Shown here piece after piece: positions 1 through 11,243 of a DNA stretch of 64,000 bases. The notes beneath the pieces were generated by a model. The model made no database searches. It had not been told where the DNA came from and was given only the letters and a program-made list of their open reading frames with translations. Location: assembly GCA_032716605.1 (NCBI GenBank), contig CM064509.1:51290022-51354021 (forward strand), written 5' to 3'. Positions within the stretch are counted from its first letter, which is position 1. Each line of letters starts with the position of its first letter. The stretch comes from Paralithodes platypus (lineage: Eukaryota; Arthropoda; Malacostraca; Decapoda; Lithodidae). Position numbers and translations under genes: made by a program.

Positions 1-107
1 TACGGTCGGCGCAATTAGGGTGACGCGCCAGGCGCGTCTCTGGGGCTGTGCGTTACATACATCGCCGACGCGTCAGACGCGTCGCTGGGGCTGTACGGGT
101 TAATGAG
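1..107. mobile_element. Right end of a TTAA-flanked DNA element (cut by window edge)
   Basis: The sequence runs into GGG followed by TTAA (108-111), and LINE A1 begins there. Two adjacent modules of about 45 bp each carry an imperfect or perfect CpG palindrome (GACGCGCC..GGCGCGTC and GACGCGTC..GACGCGTC) followed by CTGGGGCTGT. Read inward from TTAA the end starts CCC and resembles the termini at 48218-48424. Terminal CCC plus TTAA is typical of piggyBac-type elements. The left end lies outside the window, so the call is inference from one end. Confidence 0.45.
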
Positions 108-1603
108 GGAGACAAAAGGCAGAACTGCCTGTAGCGAGTGCCTCCCCCAGAGTTAAAAGAGTGACAGGGCCAAAATCAAGGTACGTTCTAGCTAAAATGT
201 CTGGACACACAGAGTTTGAAGCAATTTAAGTCATAGGAAGAGGGAAAGACTGATTCTGGGAGAGAGTTCCAGAGCTCAGCAATTGAATAGAAGAAAGTCT
301 GAGAATAGCGTTTCACTCTTGGGTTGATGAGTTGCACAGAGTATGGGTGGGATTGTGTTGAAAGACGTGTACTGTGTACCCTACGTAGAAGTGGTGGTAT
401 ACACTGGGAAAGCTCCGAGGAACACTGATTATTGTAGTAGCGATAGAATAGCGAGAGAGATGCAACATTGCGGCGAAGAGAGAGAGATTGCATAGAGTTG
501 GTGATTGGATGGGAGTTAATGATACGAAAGGCTTTCCTGTCTACTTTGTCTAGGAGTGCTGTGTGAGAGGATCCTCCGCAAACATGTGAACAACACTCAA
601 TACAAGGATGCTCTGTGCCCCTGTACAGAGCAAGAAGCTGCACAGGGGTAAAGAACCCCTTGAGGTGCTTGAGCACACCCAGCTTCTGGGAGGCAGCCTT
701 AGCAAGACTGGTAATATGGTCCTTCCAAGTGAAAGCAGAAGAAAAAGTGACACCGAGAATATTGACAGAAGATGAAGGATTAATTTTTGTATTGTTAAAG
801 AATAAGGGATAGTCCTCTGGAGGTTCCGGACGGGTAGTAAGATGGAGAAATTGGGTCTTGGAAGCATTAAATGCAACAAGGTTTTCTCTACCCCAATTGG
901 AAATAGTAGCTAGATCAGAAGATAAGTGTTCTATGGCTTCATTACGTTTGTTTTTTAGGGACTGCTAGCTGGGGTCTTCTGCAAATATAATTGAGTAGTG
1001 TAAGGTAGAGTCGTCTGCGTATAAATGGATGGGACTGGATGTACAGTTGAGAAGATCATTTATGAAAATTAGAAAGAGAATAGGAGATAGGACAGAACCT
1101 TGAGGAACACCGGAGTTGATAGGATGAGGAAGTGAGCGATGGCCGTCCACAACCGCAGCAATTGAACGGCCGGAAAGGAATTTGGAGACAAAGGCATATA
1201 TGGAGGGATAGAAACCGAAGGAGGGTAGTTTAGAAATTAAAGATTTGTGCTAGACTCTATCAAAGGACTTCGATATGTCTAGTGCAACAGAAAAAGTCTC
1301 ACCGAAGTCCCGAAAGGAGGATGACCAAGAGATAGTAAGGTATCAAAGAAGATCACCAGTAGACCAACCCTTAAGGAAGCCATACTGGCGATCTGAGAGC
1401 AGATTATGAGAAGAGAAATACTTAAGAAATTTGGAAGCATGAATAATTTCAAAAACTTTAAAGATACAAGAGATGAGAGCAATAGGACGATAGTTGGAGG
1501 GTTGAGAGCGGTCACCCTTCTTTGGGACAGGTTGAATGAGAGCAAATTTCCAGCAAGAAGGGAAGACGTTAGAGGAGAGACAGAGACAAAAGAGTTTGCC
1601 TAG
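108..1603 (-). mobile_element. Jockey-like LINE family A, copy A1 (3' part, decayed)
   Basis: On the minus strand the translated pieces are those of a non-LTR reverse transcriptase, from motif A-adjacent sequence near 1260 (SKAFDRV-like), through [21 protein letters not shown] and YADDSTLHYS near 1020-1110, to the carboxy terminus at 188-676 (RRNVASLSLFYRYYNNQCSSEL, AELWNSLPESVFPSSYDLNCFK). Several frameshifts and stops break the frame, so it cannot make protein. The 5' side is truncated where CR1-like copy B1 begins near 1605. The same family recurs as A2-A8 in this window. The Jockey-superfamily assignment rests on motif style only. Confidence 0.85.
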
Positions 1604-1609
1604 TTAGCT

Positions 1610-4015
1610 TAGAGCTATGTTTAAAGAAAGTGACTGGAGCTTTCTAATTAAGAAAAACAACATAAATACATCTTGGGAATTATTCGCAACCACTTACTTA
1701 AAAGCAGTGCAAGACTGCATACCATCAATAATATGGCACACAGGCCATAATGATAAACCTAAATGGTGGAATAAAGAGATTTCAGACTGTTTGCTAGCTA
1801 AAAAGATCGCTAATGATAGATTAAAATCCTCACAAAATGATGAAGAACGGGTGAAATTTGTAGAACTACGATGGAAAGCCAAAAGGTAATTAGGCAAAAT
1901 AAAAAGACCCTGGAGTTCCATGTTGCGAATCAAAGTAAAAGAAACCCAAAAGAATTCTATGGTTATATCAGAAAGAAAATAGTTGATACTTCAACTGTTG
2001 AACCGTTAGTCGATGAAAATGGAGAATACACCAAAGACGAAGTACAAATGAGTAATGCCCTCAATACCTTCTTTGCATCAGTTTTTACAACGGAAGACCT
2101 GAATGATATCCTTACAGCATCGCCGATTCAGATTGATAATTCTGATGTTCTAAGCAATATCACCATTACAGAGAGAGAAGTATTGAATTTTTTAGATAAA
2201 CTCAAGGTAAATAAGACGCCTGGACCTGATACAATTTCACCTAGAGTTCTAAAGGAAGGTAAGGATGAGCTCTCCAAACCACTGACAGTGCTATTCAATA
2301 AATCCTTGCAGTCTGGAACTATGCCTGCTCAGTGGAAGCTAGCCAACGTAACACCGATATTAAAAAAAGGCAGGAAATCCCTACTCAGTAACTATCGTCC
2401 AATTAGCTTAACCTCAGTAGTATGTAAAATGCTAGAAACACTCATAAGACACAGACTCGTAAATCACTTAGAGGAAAATAACATACTTAAAGATTCTCAA
2501 CACGGCTTTCATAACAAACGTTCCTCCTAAACAAATCTTTAAGACTTCTTCCATGATATCCTCAACCTCCATGATGAGAGTAAAGCTGTAGATATTATAT
2601 ACCTTGATTTTAAAAAGGCCTTTGACAAAGTTCCCCACAAACGTTTACTGCTAAAACTAAAAGCGCATGGAACACATGATGGTGTGTTGAAATGGATAGA
2701 AAATTGGCTCAGTGACCGAAAGCAAAGAGTAGTCATAAACAGTATGGCATCTAAATGGACCAATGTAAGTAGCGGGCTACCCCAGGATCGGTATTTTGTC
2801 CAATTCTCTTTCTAATTTACATCAACGACATAGATGAGGGTCTCACCTGTACAATCTCAAAGTTTGCTGACGATACAAAAATTGCAAATAGCGTACTCTC
2901 AAAAGAACAAGTTGACGATATGCAACCCAATCTAGATAAGTTGTCATGTTGGGCCCAAATTGGGCAAATGAGTTTTAATGCGGATAAATGTAAATTACTA
3001 CATATCGGATACTGAAATGAGAAAACAAACTATTCGATGAATGGCACTCATGAGCTTAAGAGTGTAGACAGAGAAACTGATCTGGGAGTAACAATATCGA
3101 GTAACCTAAAACCGAGTCAACAATGTTCAGAAGTCGTAAGAAGGCAAACAAAATAATTGGCTTCATAGGTAGGTCATTTGAGCATAAATCCAAAGAAGTT
3201 ATTCTAGCTCTTTACAATTCCTTAGTCTGCCCTCTTCTGGAATACTACGTTCAATCCTGGTGCCCTTATTACCAAAAAGATATAGACGAGCTAAAACGAG
3301 TTCAACGTAGAGTTACCAAAATGATACCTAGCCTGAAGAACAAACCATACGAGGAGCGTCTTAGAGAATTTAATCTATTTCCTTTAACCCAGTGCAGATT
3401 AAGAGGCGACTTAATTCAAGTGTTTAAAATCATCAAAGGCATCGACAATATGAGCAGTAGTAAGTACTTCAATATTAACCAATTTAATTACACGCGGGGA
3501 AACAGTTACACAATTATTGGTAAATCTTTTAACTCACACGAATCTAAGAATTTCTTCTTCAATCGAGTTGTCAACTTGTGGAATGGGCTTCCCCTAGACG
3601 TTATAGACTGCAGCACCGTTGATTCTTTTAAATTTCAAATAGACAAATATCTTGCATCAAACCCACGACTGACTGCTTTTGTAAATTAATAACTTTATTT
3701 TATTCACCCGTTAGATTCATCAAGGATTATTGCGTATATATTAATAATATTACTTAGACGTTACTCTCTTTTTCGCAGATATACGAAAGATCACTTATAA
3801 CTGTGATATGTTACTAACCCATTTGTCTCCTACTAACTTCCTAATCCTGCCACGGACATTAGTTCCAGGGCAGTAGTTCCGTTTCCAATTTTCTCTTACC
3901 CACTCTAAACCACTGTTTGGACACTTGATCCTCAATTTTTGGAGGACATGCAGCCTAGAGGGGTCACTAGACCTGTTGTTTGTATTCCTTTGTATCAAAG
4001 AAACAAAATAAATGC
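1610..4015 (+). mobile_element. CR1-like LINE family B, copy B1 (ORF2 fragment and 3' UTR)
   Basis: Begins with the endonuclease-RT linker (1617-1889, PKWWNKEISDCLLAKK), shifts frame near 1885, then continues with RT fingers and palm (1871-2530: NKTPGPDTISPRVLKE, SNYRPISLTSVVCKMLE, DSQHGF). A stop at 2528 interrupts the palm. DFKKAFDKVPH near 2620, the FADDTKI catalytic box near 2860 and the carboxy-terminal domain at 3123-3689 (NSLVCPLLEYYVQSWCPYY, FFFNRVVNLWNGLPLDVID) follow. The 3' UTR at 3690-4015 matches the one after B2 at 45057-45395. It lacks ORF1 and the endonuclease and is inactive. Confidence 0.85.
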
Positions 4016-5061
4016 TAAACATCTTGGCTGTCACACGGTAAAAATTTACCCACAGATGTATACATCATTGTTACTTATAATCATAACTTGCTGAATATTC
4101 ACTCCTTACTCAACACTTAGGTAATTCCCTTCCACACACTCATTCCACTAAAGCTACTTGTAACTCACTCACATAGCTTCCTAACCATTTACTCCATGCT
4201 CCTTAGTGTAGTGTCCCATTTCCTATTGACCTCTTATTTTTTTCCAGACACATCCTCCCCAATTTTCAATCTAGTTCAAACCTATAAGTTCATCACCATT
4301 CATTCGCCAAAATCACTATCCTATCTTACAAACATACATCATTACCACGCGTATTCTCTTTTCTTCCTTCCTAACTCTAACGCATTACTCCCTAACTACT
4401 CAATACCTACTATTAACTTCACTGACTACCACTAATTTCCTTGTTACACACCCGCACTGAATGAACTAACTTAGTGTTCGTCTGAAGGTATTAAGTTATT
4501 AGGTCCGTAGATTTAATTCGAATGAATATCTACGAAATGTTTTAAGGACAATTTCTGGTAATAAGTAGACTAAAACCTAAATAATATCAGCAAAGAAAGG
4601 GCTTTATAATATTAAAATGTTCTATATTGTTTCCGTTAATTTGTACAAATAAAGAAGTTCATCAATATCCGAGAAGACAGAGAACCCAAATACAAGCCTT
4701 GAAATATTTGTTGAGAATAAAATGGATCACCAATGTTCATCATCTCTGTTCAAGCGAAAAGTTAAACAATATCTTTTGAACAACTAATTCTTATATTAAA
4801 AATACTATGCATGAAAGCAATATAATTCGTATGTGTTAAAGCATTTACGTTTTCATTATCATATCCACGCTAACTTGCCGCACTGCCGATCGTGTTATGT
4901 ATGAAATAGATTAAAAAACAAATGTACTTATAGGACCTCATTTCCCTAATTAGTTGATTATGTATAATTCTGTATATCATTGTACTGTATATGTAAATAT
5001 ATTCATGTCAATAAACGTTTTTAATTAAATGTAATTGAATTGAAATGCATTTGGTAAAATT
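4016..5061. other. AT-rich interval, possible LINE tail fragment
   Basis: No convincing gene. Around 4750-4787 one frame reads LFKRKVKQYLLNN then stop, which resembles the final residues of many non-LTR ORF2 proteins. The following AT-rich stretch to about 5040 could be its 3' UTR. This is a weak, short match. Confidence 0.25.
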
Positions 5062-5885
5062 TCGTTTATGTTCACCGTACCATTCGTATACAGTACACCT
5101 TGTTTGAGTTGTTATTTGTGGTGTCCCTTTATGTTCACCGTACCATTCGTATACAGTACACCTTGTTTGAGTTGTTATTTGTGGTGTTCACCGTACCATT
5201 CGTATACAGTACACCTTGTTTGAGTTGTTATTTGTGTTGTCCCTTTATGTTCACCGTACCATTCGTATACAGTACACCTTGTTTGAGTTGTTATTTGTGT
5301 TGTCCCTTTATGTTCACCGTACCATTCGTATACAGTACACCTTGTTTGAGTTGTTATTTGTGTTGTCCCTTTATGTTCACCGTACCATTCGTATACAGTA
5401 CACCTTGTTTGAGTTGTTATTTGTGTTGTCCCTTTATGTTCACCGTACCATTCGTATACAGTACACCTTGTTTGAGTTGTTATTTGTGTTGTCCCTTTAT
5501 GTTCACCGTACCATTCGTACACAGTACACCTTGTTTGAGTTGTTATTCGTATACAGTACACCTTGTTTGAGTTGTTATTTGTGGTGTTCACCGTACCATT
5601 CGTATACAGTACACCTTGTTTGAGTTGTTATTTGTGTTGTCCCTTTATGTTCACCGTACATTCGTATACAGTACACCTTGTTTGAGTTGTTATTTGTGTT
5701 GTCCCTTTATGTTCACCGTACCATTCGTATACAGTACACCTTGTTTGAGTTGTTATTTGTGTTGTCCCTTTATGTTCACCGTACCATTCGTATACAGTAC
5801 ACCTTGTTTGAGTTGATATTTGTGGTGTTCACCGTACCATTCGTATACAGTACACCTTGTTTGAGTTGTTATTTGGGTTGTCCCT
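5062..5885. repeat. 63-bp tandem repeat array (about 14 units)
   Basis: A unit of 62-63 bp recurs: TTCACCGTACCATTCGTATA, then CAGTACACCTTGTTTGAGTT, then GTTATTTGTGTTGTCCCTTTATG. Shortened units of about 54 bp (missing the GTCCCTTTAT part) and about 31 bp occur near 5185, 5550, 5590 and 5825. Most units are 63 bp, a multiple of three, so long open frames appear on both strands. They are a by-product of the periodicity and not genes. Confidence 0.95.
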
Positions 5886-5952
5886 TTTGACTTCATTATT
5901 TACATTTGTGCATCCTTCACTACTAATTAAAACCCTCTGTCAGTGTTAATAG

Positions 5953-6010
<58 letters not shown>
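5953..6010. repeat. (CT)n microsatellite
   Basis: Uninterrupted CT dinucleotides over almost 60 bases. Confidence 0.97.
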
Positions 6011-6014
<4 letters not shown>

Positions 6015-6340
6015 AGTAGTGCTTAGGGAAAGGCCATTCTCTTTCATAAATCTCTCTTTATTACCTCAGAGTTCTTACCTCGCTATTTTTACAAACCATT
6101 AACGTTGTAGGATCGATGTATTTCACCTAATGCCACACTATTGACCTGGACACATTTCAGGATGTGGACCTCTAAAATATTGATGCTAAAACCGGATCCT
6201 GAAATAATAGACCAGTAGTTTTGGTGTTACCTAAGTATTTACTGATATAAATATTGATATTTATAATTAATCTCCATGACTATTGATAAGTTGGAACATG
6301 ACATTTATACATTGTACAATATATTATTACGAACATGTTT

Positions 6341-6359
6341 TAGTCTCTCTCTCTCATCA

Positions 6360-6447
<88 letters not shown>
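6341..6447. repeat. Compound (TC)n(TA)n microsatellite
   Basis: TC repeats pass directly into about 70 bases of pure TA. Open frames through it reading polyIleTyr are artefacts. Sequence 6448-6597 after it is unassigned. Confidence 0.97.
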
Positions 6448-6450
<3 letters not shown>

Positions 6451-6597
6451 TTATTTATTTCATTGAAGGTTATGGCAAGTTGGTTGTTGCAGAGCTTCTT
6501 GTCTATCTTTTATCTTTTCCTGAGAAAGTTCTTGCCTTCTATAGGAAGTTGTCTGATGATCTCTCCAAACGTAATTTTGGGTGGTACTACATGATTA

Positions 6598-6672
6598 TAT
6601 GTGCATAGTACTTAGCCAGAACGCGTTTTCGTACCTCTTGGTACTTCTTCAATTGCAGGGAAGTGAATGAGA
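6598..6672 (+). repeat. Dispersed repeat, copy 1, downstream of a TA array
   Basis: GTGCATAGTACTTAGCCAGA and about 50 further bases, ending GCAGGGAAGTGAATGA, recur at 60405-60475 with few changes. Both copies lie on the same side of a long TA array. Nature unknown. Confidence 0.7.
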
Positions 6673-6989
6673 ATTGTTTTGAGGTAGTTAACTTACAGTA
6701 TATACCATATACCTGGAAGCTGATGTAGTTTTGTGGCTTCTTTGTTCACCACCTGGCCTTCTTTGCTGACTTTTGCTTTCTGTATCTTAGTTACAGAAAG
6801 ACAAATTCTAGCTTGCAGTTGCTGATTTTCGTAACGACAAATACACTATTAACATAACAATAACCATTTGTTTTAATGTGGGTTTTAATTCCCTACGTTC
6901 ACTTCGTTTTTTATGAAAACGAAGACAAATATTTTGGAGACCATAATTATGAAGCACGGGGGGTACGTGAGAGGCTTGAAATTGAGCCT

Positions 6990-9648
6990 GTAATGCATGT
7001 GTTGTTATTATACATTCAACTTCATGTTCACCCTCTCCCCAGTGGCGAACATCAGACCTATCTACCTACCTATTTTCACCTATGTGGAGTTTGCCACTCT
7101 GCTAGTGGCACCGAGGAGCACACCGCCCTTCGTTGTGGCTTTAAAATTGGTGCAGCAGACTGTTCGAAGGAACGGAGTGCTCCCTCTGAAGATGGGCTCG
7201 TCTGGCACTTTTTACACTTCGACATTGAGGGCTCTCTTGAAGCTGTCTAACGAGACGTCCCTCATGTCTCTTACTCGCCGCGGGAGTTTGTCGAAGAGAT
7301 ATGGTCCTCTTTGTGATAACCAACCCTCTTGCAACGCGCCCATACCACCTGATTTTTCATCTCCTATCACTGAACTTCATGACTATCAGGTATGTAGTTT
7401 CGGTACTAAACTCTCTGCAATTTTCCATGTGTACATTATTAAGTAACGTTCCCTTCTGCGCTGCAACAAATACCGCTTTAGTGATTTTAGACACTCCCAA
7501 TAGTGTAACTGATTCACTGAATATATTATGTGAGGTGACGTTTCTTTGTACACTCTCCAATTCAATTATTTCACCTGCTTTGTATGGGGATGTTAATATG
7601 TTACAGTATTCTAGCGTCGGTAGCAACAGGGATTTGAAGAGCATTGTCATAGGCAATACACCGCAAGTTTTAAATGTACGTAGAATCCAACCTGTTAGCC
7701 GTTTCGCAGCTGTAACTTTGACTTGGTTATGTTCTTTGAATCGCATATTTTCAGACATTATCACCCCAAGGTCTTTCACACTGAATTTACGTTATTTTAT
7801 GTAGTTGGATTCTGTTATGTAATTTATGTTCTCTTTAATGAAATTATCGTTTCCGTATTGTATTAATGGCAATTTTTCTTCATTAAACTGCATGTTATAT
7901 TCCTTGGTTCACTGAAACATTTTATGTATGTCATCCTGCAGCCGGCCCGTGTCTTCCTGTGTGTTTACTAGCATACTTAGTTTTTTGTCATCAGCAAAGG
8001 AAGATACCATACTGTGTCTTGCGTTGGCATCTATGTCATTAATTATAATGAGGAAAAGAAGGGGTGCTAGCACTGTTCCTTGGGGAACTGAGCTTTTGAC
8101 CTCAGAAGGCTCAGATGTGACATGATTTACTACTACCGATTATTTCCAGTTCACAATGAAGTTGTATATCCACCTTCCAATTTTACCCTGTTATCCCTTT
8201 TGCTTTAAGTTTGTGTATGATAATACCATGATCATATTTAACAAATGCCTTAGCAATATTGGTGTAAATAACATCCACGTTTTTCTTTTCTTCTAGGTAC
8301 TTAAGAATGTTTCGTAATGTTACAACAGTTGTGAGATACATGATCTTCTTGCTCTGAAGTGATGTTGACCTGTGTTGTGTAGTTAATTTGTTTCCATAAA
8401 TGTTGATATTTTGCCTCGCAGGACTCACTCGAAAATGTTAATTATGTGGGAAGTTAGAGCTACCGGGCGATAGTGTTTTGGTAGTGATTTACTCCCTCCT
8501 TTATGCAAAGGAGCAATGATTGCGTTTTTCAAGCTATCCTGTATTTCTCCAGTGTCTACACTCCTTCTCCACATTATAGCCAGGGGTCTTAAAAGATTTT
8601 CCTTACATTGCTTTATTAGGATCGAACTCCATGAGTCCGGACCTGGTGCAGAGTGGGATGGCATGTTGTTGATGGCTTCTTCTATGGTTTGTGGCCCGAA
8701 ATCACTATCCAGAATCTGGGGAGTTCCGTGGGTGGGTTTTTCATGAAAAATGATTTATTGTGTCTGAAGGCTTTTTGTATTTTATACCTGCAATAGCTTT
8801 ACTCTCCTCTTCTATTTGTTGCAGGGCATATGATATTCTTAGTTGTTGTTCAATTTCCACAATTTCTCTATCTATTTTGACCTTTTGTCTGTACATTTTC
8901 TGTACAGCTTCCTACTTTTCCGTTCTTGTTTGCTTTTTCATATTGTTTGTCTTTCTGGTATGTGGTGGCTACAGATTTGGGTCATGGTTTCTGTTAATAG
9001 AATTAGGCATTCTGATGGTGTCAGGATATTCATACAATCTTCCCAGTCTATTTCTTCCATTTCTTGGTTTACCTCTTTCCACCTTATAGTTTTGCTATTG
9101 CAGTTAAATTTGCTAAAGGGCCCAGTTTTTCGTCTAGCTTCTAAGGTTGTCTGTACACTAGCTAAGGTTGTTTTGATCTCAATTAATTTATGATCTTAGT
9201 ATGTTGTGTCTGATATGTTAACACTGTGTTCTAGGGATTCGTTGCTAGTGAAGACAAGGTCTAAGATATTGTTTTCACGTGTGGGTTTGGTAATATACTA
9301 GGTAAGACTAAAAAAGTCGCAAAGTTTAAATAGTTCTCTCGCATTTGATTCTCCAGAGCTATTCTCCACTACTTGGTTTTCTTGTTGCCTCCACTTGATG
9401 TTTGGTAAGTTAAAATCTCCTAACCACATAGTATTTGGTGTCGGGTTTCCCAGGGCTTCCATTTCTGATTTTATCCTGTTGAGCTGGGTTTTGAATTCTT
9501 ATAAGGATGATTCAGTAGGTTTGTATTTAGGGATTCTATTTTATCTCCAAGTATGTCCACTACTTCGTTACTGTTATTTAGAAATTCAGTACATATCAGC
9601 GAGTCATGGATGTACACCTCCATGTGTTCTATGCGTTCTCTCCGCCCA
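6990..9648 (-). mobile_element. LINE X, endonuclease-RT part (3' half of the element)
   Basis: Minus-strand pieces, in order: endonuclease (YIHDSL near 9600; GDFNLPNIKWRQQENQVVEN near 9300-9410), RT (8425-8664: GPDSWSSILIKQCKENLL, KHYRPVALTSH), palm (8183-8428, with a degenerate KAF), carboxy-terminal domain (7357-7779: MKDLGVIMSENMRFKEH, LLPTLEYCNILTSPYKAGE) and an end near 7140-7330 (YLFDKLPRRVRDM, SFKRALNVEV). Stops and frameshifts are frequent. The element continues upstream at 11243 because LINE A2 is inserted in its endonuclease. It is CR1-superfamily-like by motif, with no close assignment possible. Confidence 0.78.
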
Positions 9649-10216
9649 ATGTATTTTTTTTTCTTTCTTGTTTGCTATGTGAGTGAGGGATACAAAAGGC
9701 AGAATTGCCAGTGGCGAGTGCCTCCCCAAGAGTTGAAAGAGTGACAGAATGTTCAAGCCAAAATGCCTGGACACACATAGTTTGAAGCATCTTAAGTCAT
9801 AGGAAGAGGGAAAGACTGATTCTGGGAGAGAGTTCCAGAGCTCAGCTGTTGAATAGAAGAAAGATTGGAAATATCTGTTCACTCTTGGGTTGGAGAGTTG
9901 CACAGAGTAGGGGTGGGATTGTGTTGCAAGGCGGGTGCTACGTGCTCTACGAAGAGGGGCTGGTATACACTGAGAGGGCTCTGAGGAACACTGATCATTG
10001 TAATAGCAGTAAAATATTGAGAGAGATGCAACATTGCGGCGAAGAGAGAGGGACTGCAGAGAAATGGTGAGTGGACGTGAGTTAATGAGACAGAAGGGTT
10101 TTTTCTACTTTGTCTAGAAGTGTAGTGTGAGAGGATCCTCCCTACACGTGTGAACAATACTCAATACATGGACGCGCTGTGCCCCTGTACAGACCAAGAA
10201 GCTGCACAGAGGTAAA
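9649..10216 (-). mobile_element. Jockey-like LINE family A, copy A2, 3' part
   Basis: This is the carboxy-terminal part of family A (AELWNSLPESVFPSSYDLRCFK at 9604-9903) and its 3' UTR. It ends in an A-rich tail, seen as T-rich sequence near 9649-9662. It is inserted within the endonuclease region of LINE X. The copy resumes at 10705 after two SINEs. Confidence 0.82.
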
Positions 10217-10436
10217 GGGGAGGTGTGGCGGAGTGGTCTTGCCACTGGACTGGTAATCCAATGGACCCGGGTTCAAATCCCAATATGTCAATGAGAAGAT
10301 ATTATTGGGATGGAATTTGTGCTGTACCTAGTTTCAGTGCATTACCACAGCACCTTGAAATGCCAAATAAAATACCCTCATTGTTCCCTGATTAAATAAC
10401 ATTGTATGAATATTCCCATATTCAACATATGCTACA
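10217..10436 (+). mobile_element. tRNA-derived SINE (serine-tRNA-like head)
   Basis: The head has a box A (TGGCGGAGTGG), an anticodon-arm-like hairpin (TGGA, CTGGTAA loop, TCCA) and a box B (GGGTTCAAATCCC), followed by an unrelated body. It lies inside LINE A2, next to a second SINE. A functional tRNA is unlikely because the 3' acceptor side does not pair and the body continues. Confidence 0.75.
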
Positions 10437-10704
10437 GGGGGGCAATGCCTAGTGAGTTAATTGCTCAATAGGTGGCGTTCTGAGAGTGAGGGTCCGAGTC
10501 TGGGAGATGAGACTGTGAAGCGCAGAGGCGAAGCAGCTTCAGAGATGGAGTTGCTTCGAGCCGTGAATGGGTGCTTCGCATGTCTCAATTCCTAGACTGG
10601 AACAAGACCTCACGGGCCTCACTGTGTTCAGCGGTGGCGTGTACAAGCTCTCAGCCTTGCCGGAGAGGGAGTAGTTGGAATATAGAAGAAAAAAAAAAAA
10701 AAAA
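10437..10704 (+). mobile_element. SINE S2 with poly(A) tail
   Basis: The body (GTGAGTTAATTGCTCAATAG, GGTCCGAGTCTGGG box-B-like, TTCAGAGATGGAG, CTAGACTGGAACAAGACCTC) ends in a poly(A) run at 10687-10709. The reverse complement of the same sequence is at 14905-15215, which defines it as a dispersed repeat. It is inserted in LINE A2; flanking A2 sequence resumes with GAGGCGGTTGAGCACACCCA. Confidence 0.8.
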
Positions 10705-11243
10705 AAAAAACGGAGGCGGTTGAGCACACCCAGCTTCGGGGAAGCTGTTTCAGCAAGAGTAGTAATATGATCTTTCCAAGAGAGATCAGAAGAAAAATAT
10801 AAACCAAAAATATTAATAGGAGATGAAGGGTTTATTTGTATGTTGTTGAAGAGTAGGTCATAGTTTTCTGGAAGGGGCGACGAGTAGACAGATAAAGAAA
10901 TTAGTTTTGGAAGCATTGAAAGTAACAAGGTCTTCTCTGCCCCAGTTAGAGATAGTAGAGAGATCAGAAGATAGGTGTTTAATGGCCTCTGTATGTGAGT
11001 TTTGGAGTTCCTGCTGTGAATAATTTTGTGGAATGCTAGTTGAATAGTGTAATGTAGAGTTGTCAGCATATGAGTGAATGGGGCTGGAAGTGAAGTTGAG
11101 AAGGTCGTTAATGAATAATAGGAAGATAATTGGAGAAAGAACAGAACCCTGAGGAACACCAGAGTTGATAGGTTGAGGAGGTGAACGGTGGCCGTCCACA
11201 ACCGCAGCTATGGAACGGCTGGAAAGAAAATAAGAGACATAAC
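10705..11243 (-). mobile_element. Jockey-like LINE family A, copy A2, 5' part
   Basis: Minus-strand RT pieces [20 protein letters not shown] and YADNSTLHYSTS, where the catalytic YADD reads YADN. The palm-thumb region (LSTISNWGREDLVTFNASKT) follows. The 5' end is truncated near 11243, where endonuclease sequence of LINE X resumes. Confidence 0.8.

Noticed and set aside
5062..5885. CRISPR-like array
   Set aside because: Units are contiguous without unique spacers, and the DNA is eukaryotic.
5100..5890. Overlapping long ORFs on both strands in the 63-bp repeat
   Set aside because: The period is divisible by three, so any stop-free unit stays open; hydrophobic repeat peptides on one strand and their shadow on the other are artefacts.
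7000..7450. Plus-strand ORFs at 6876-7446
   Set aside because: The minus strand of the same region gives the coherent carboxy terminus of LINE X (YLFDKLPRRVRDM, SFKRALNVEV).
10217..10300. Functional tRNA gene
   Set aside because: Box A, anticodon-like arm and box B are present but the acceptor stem does not close and a SINE body follows.
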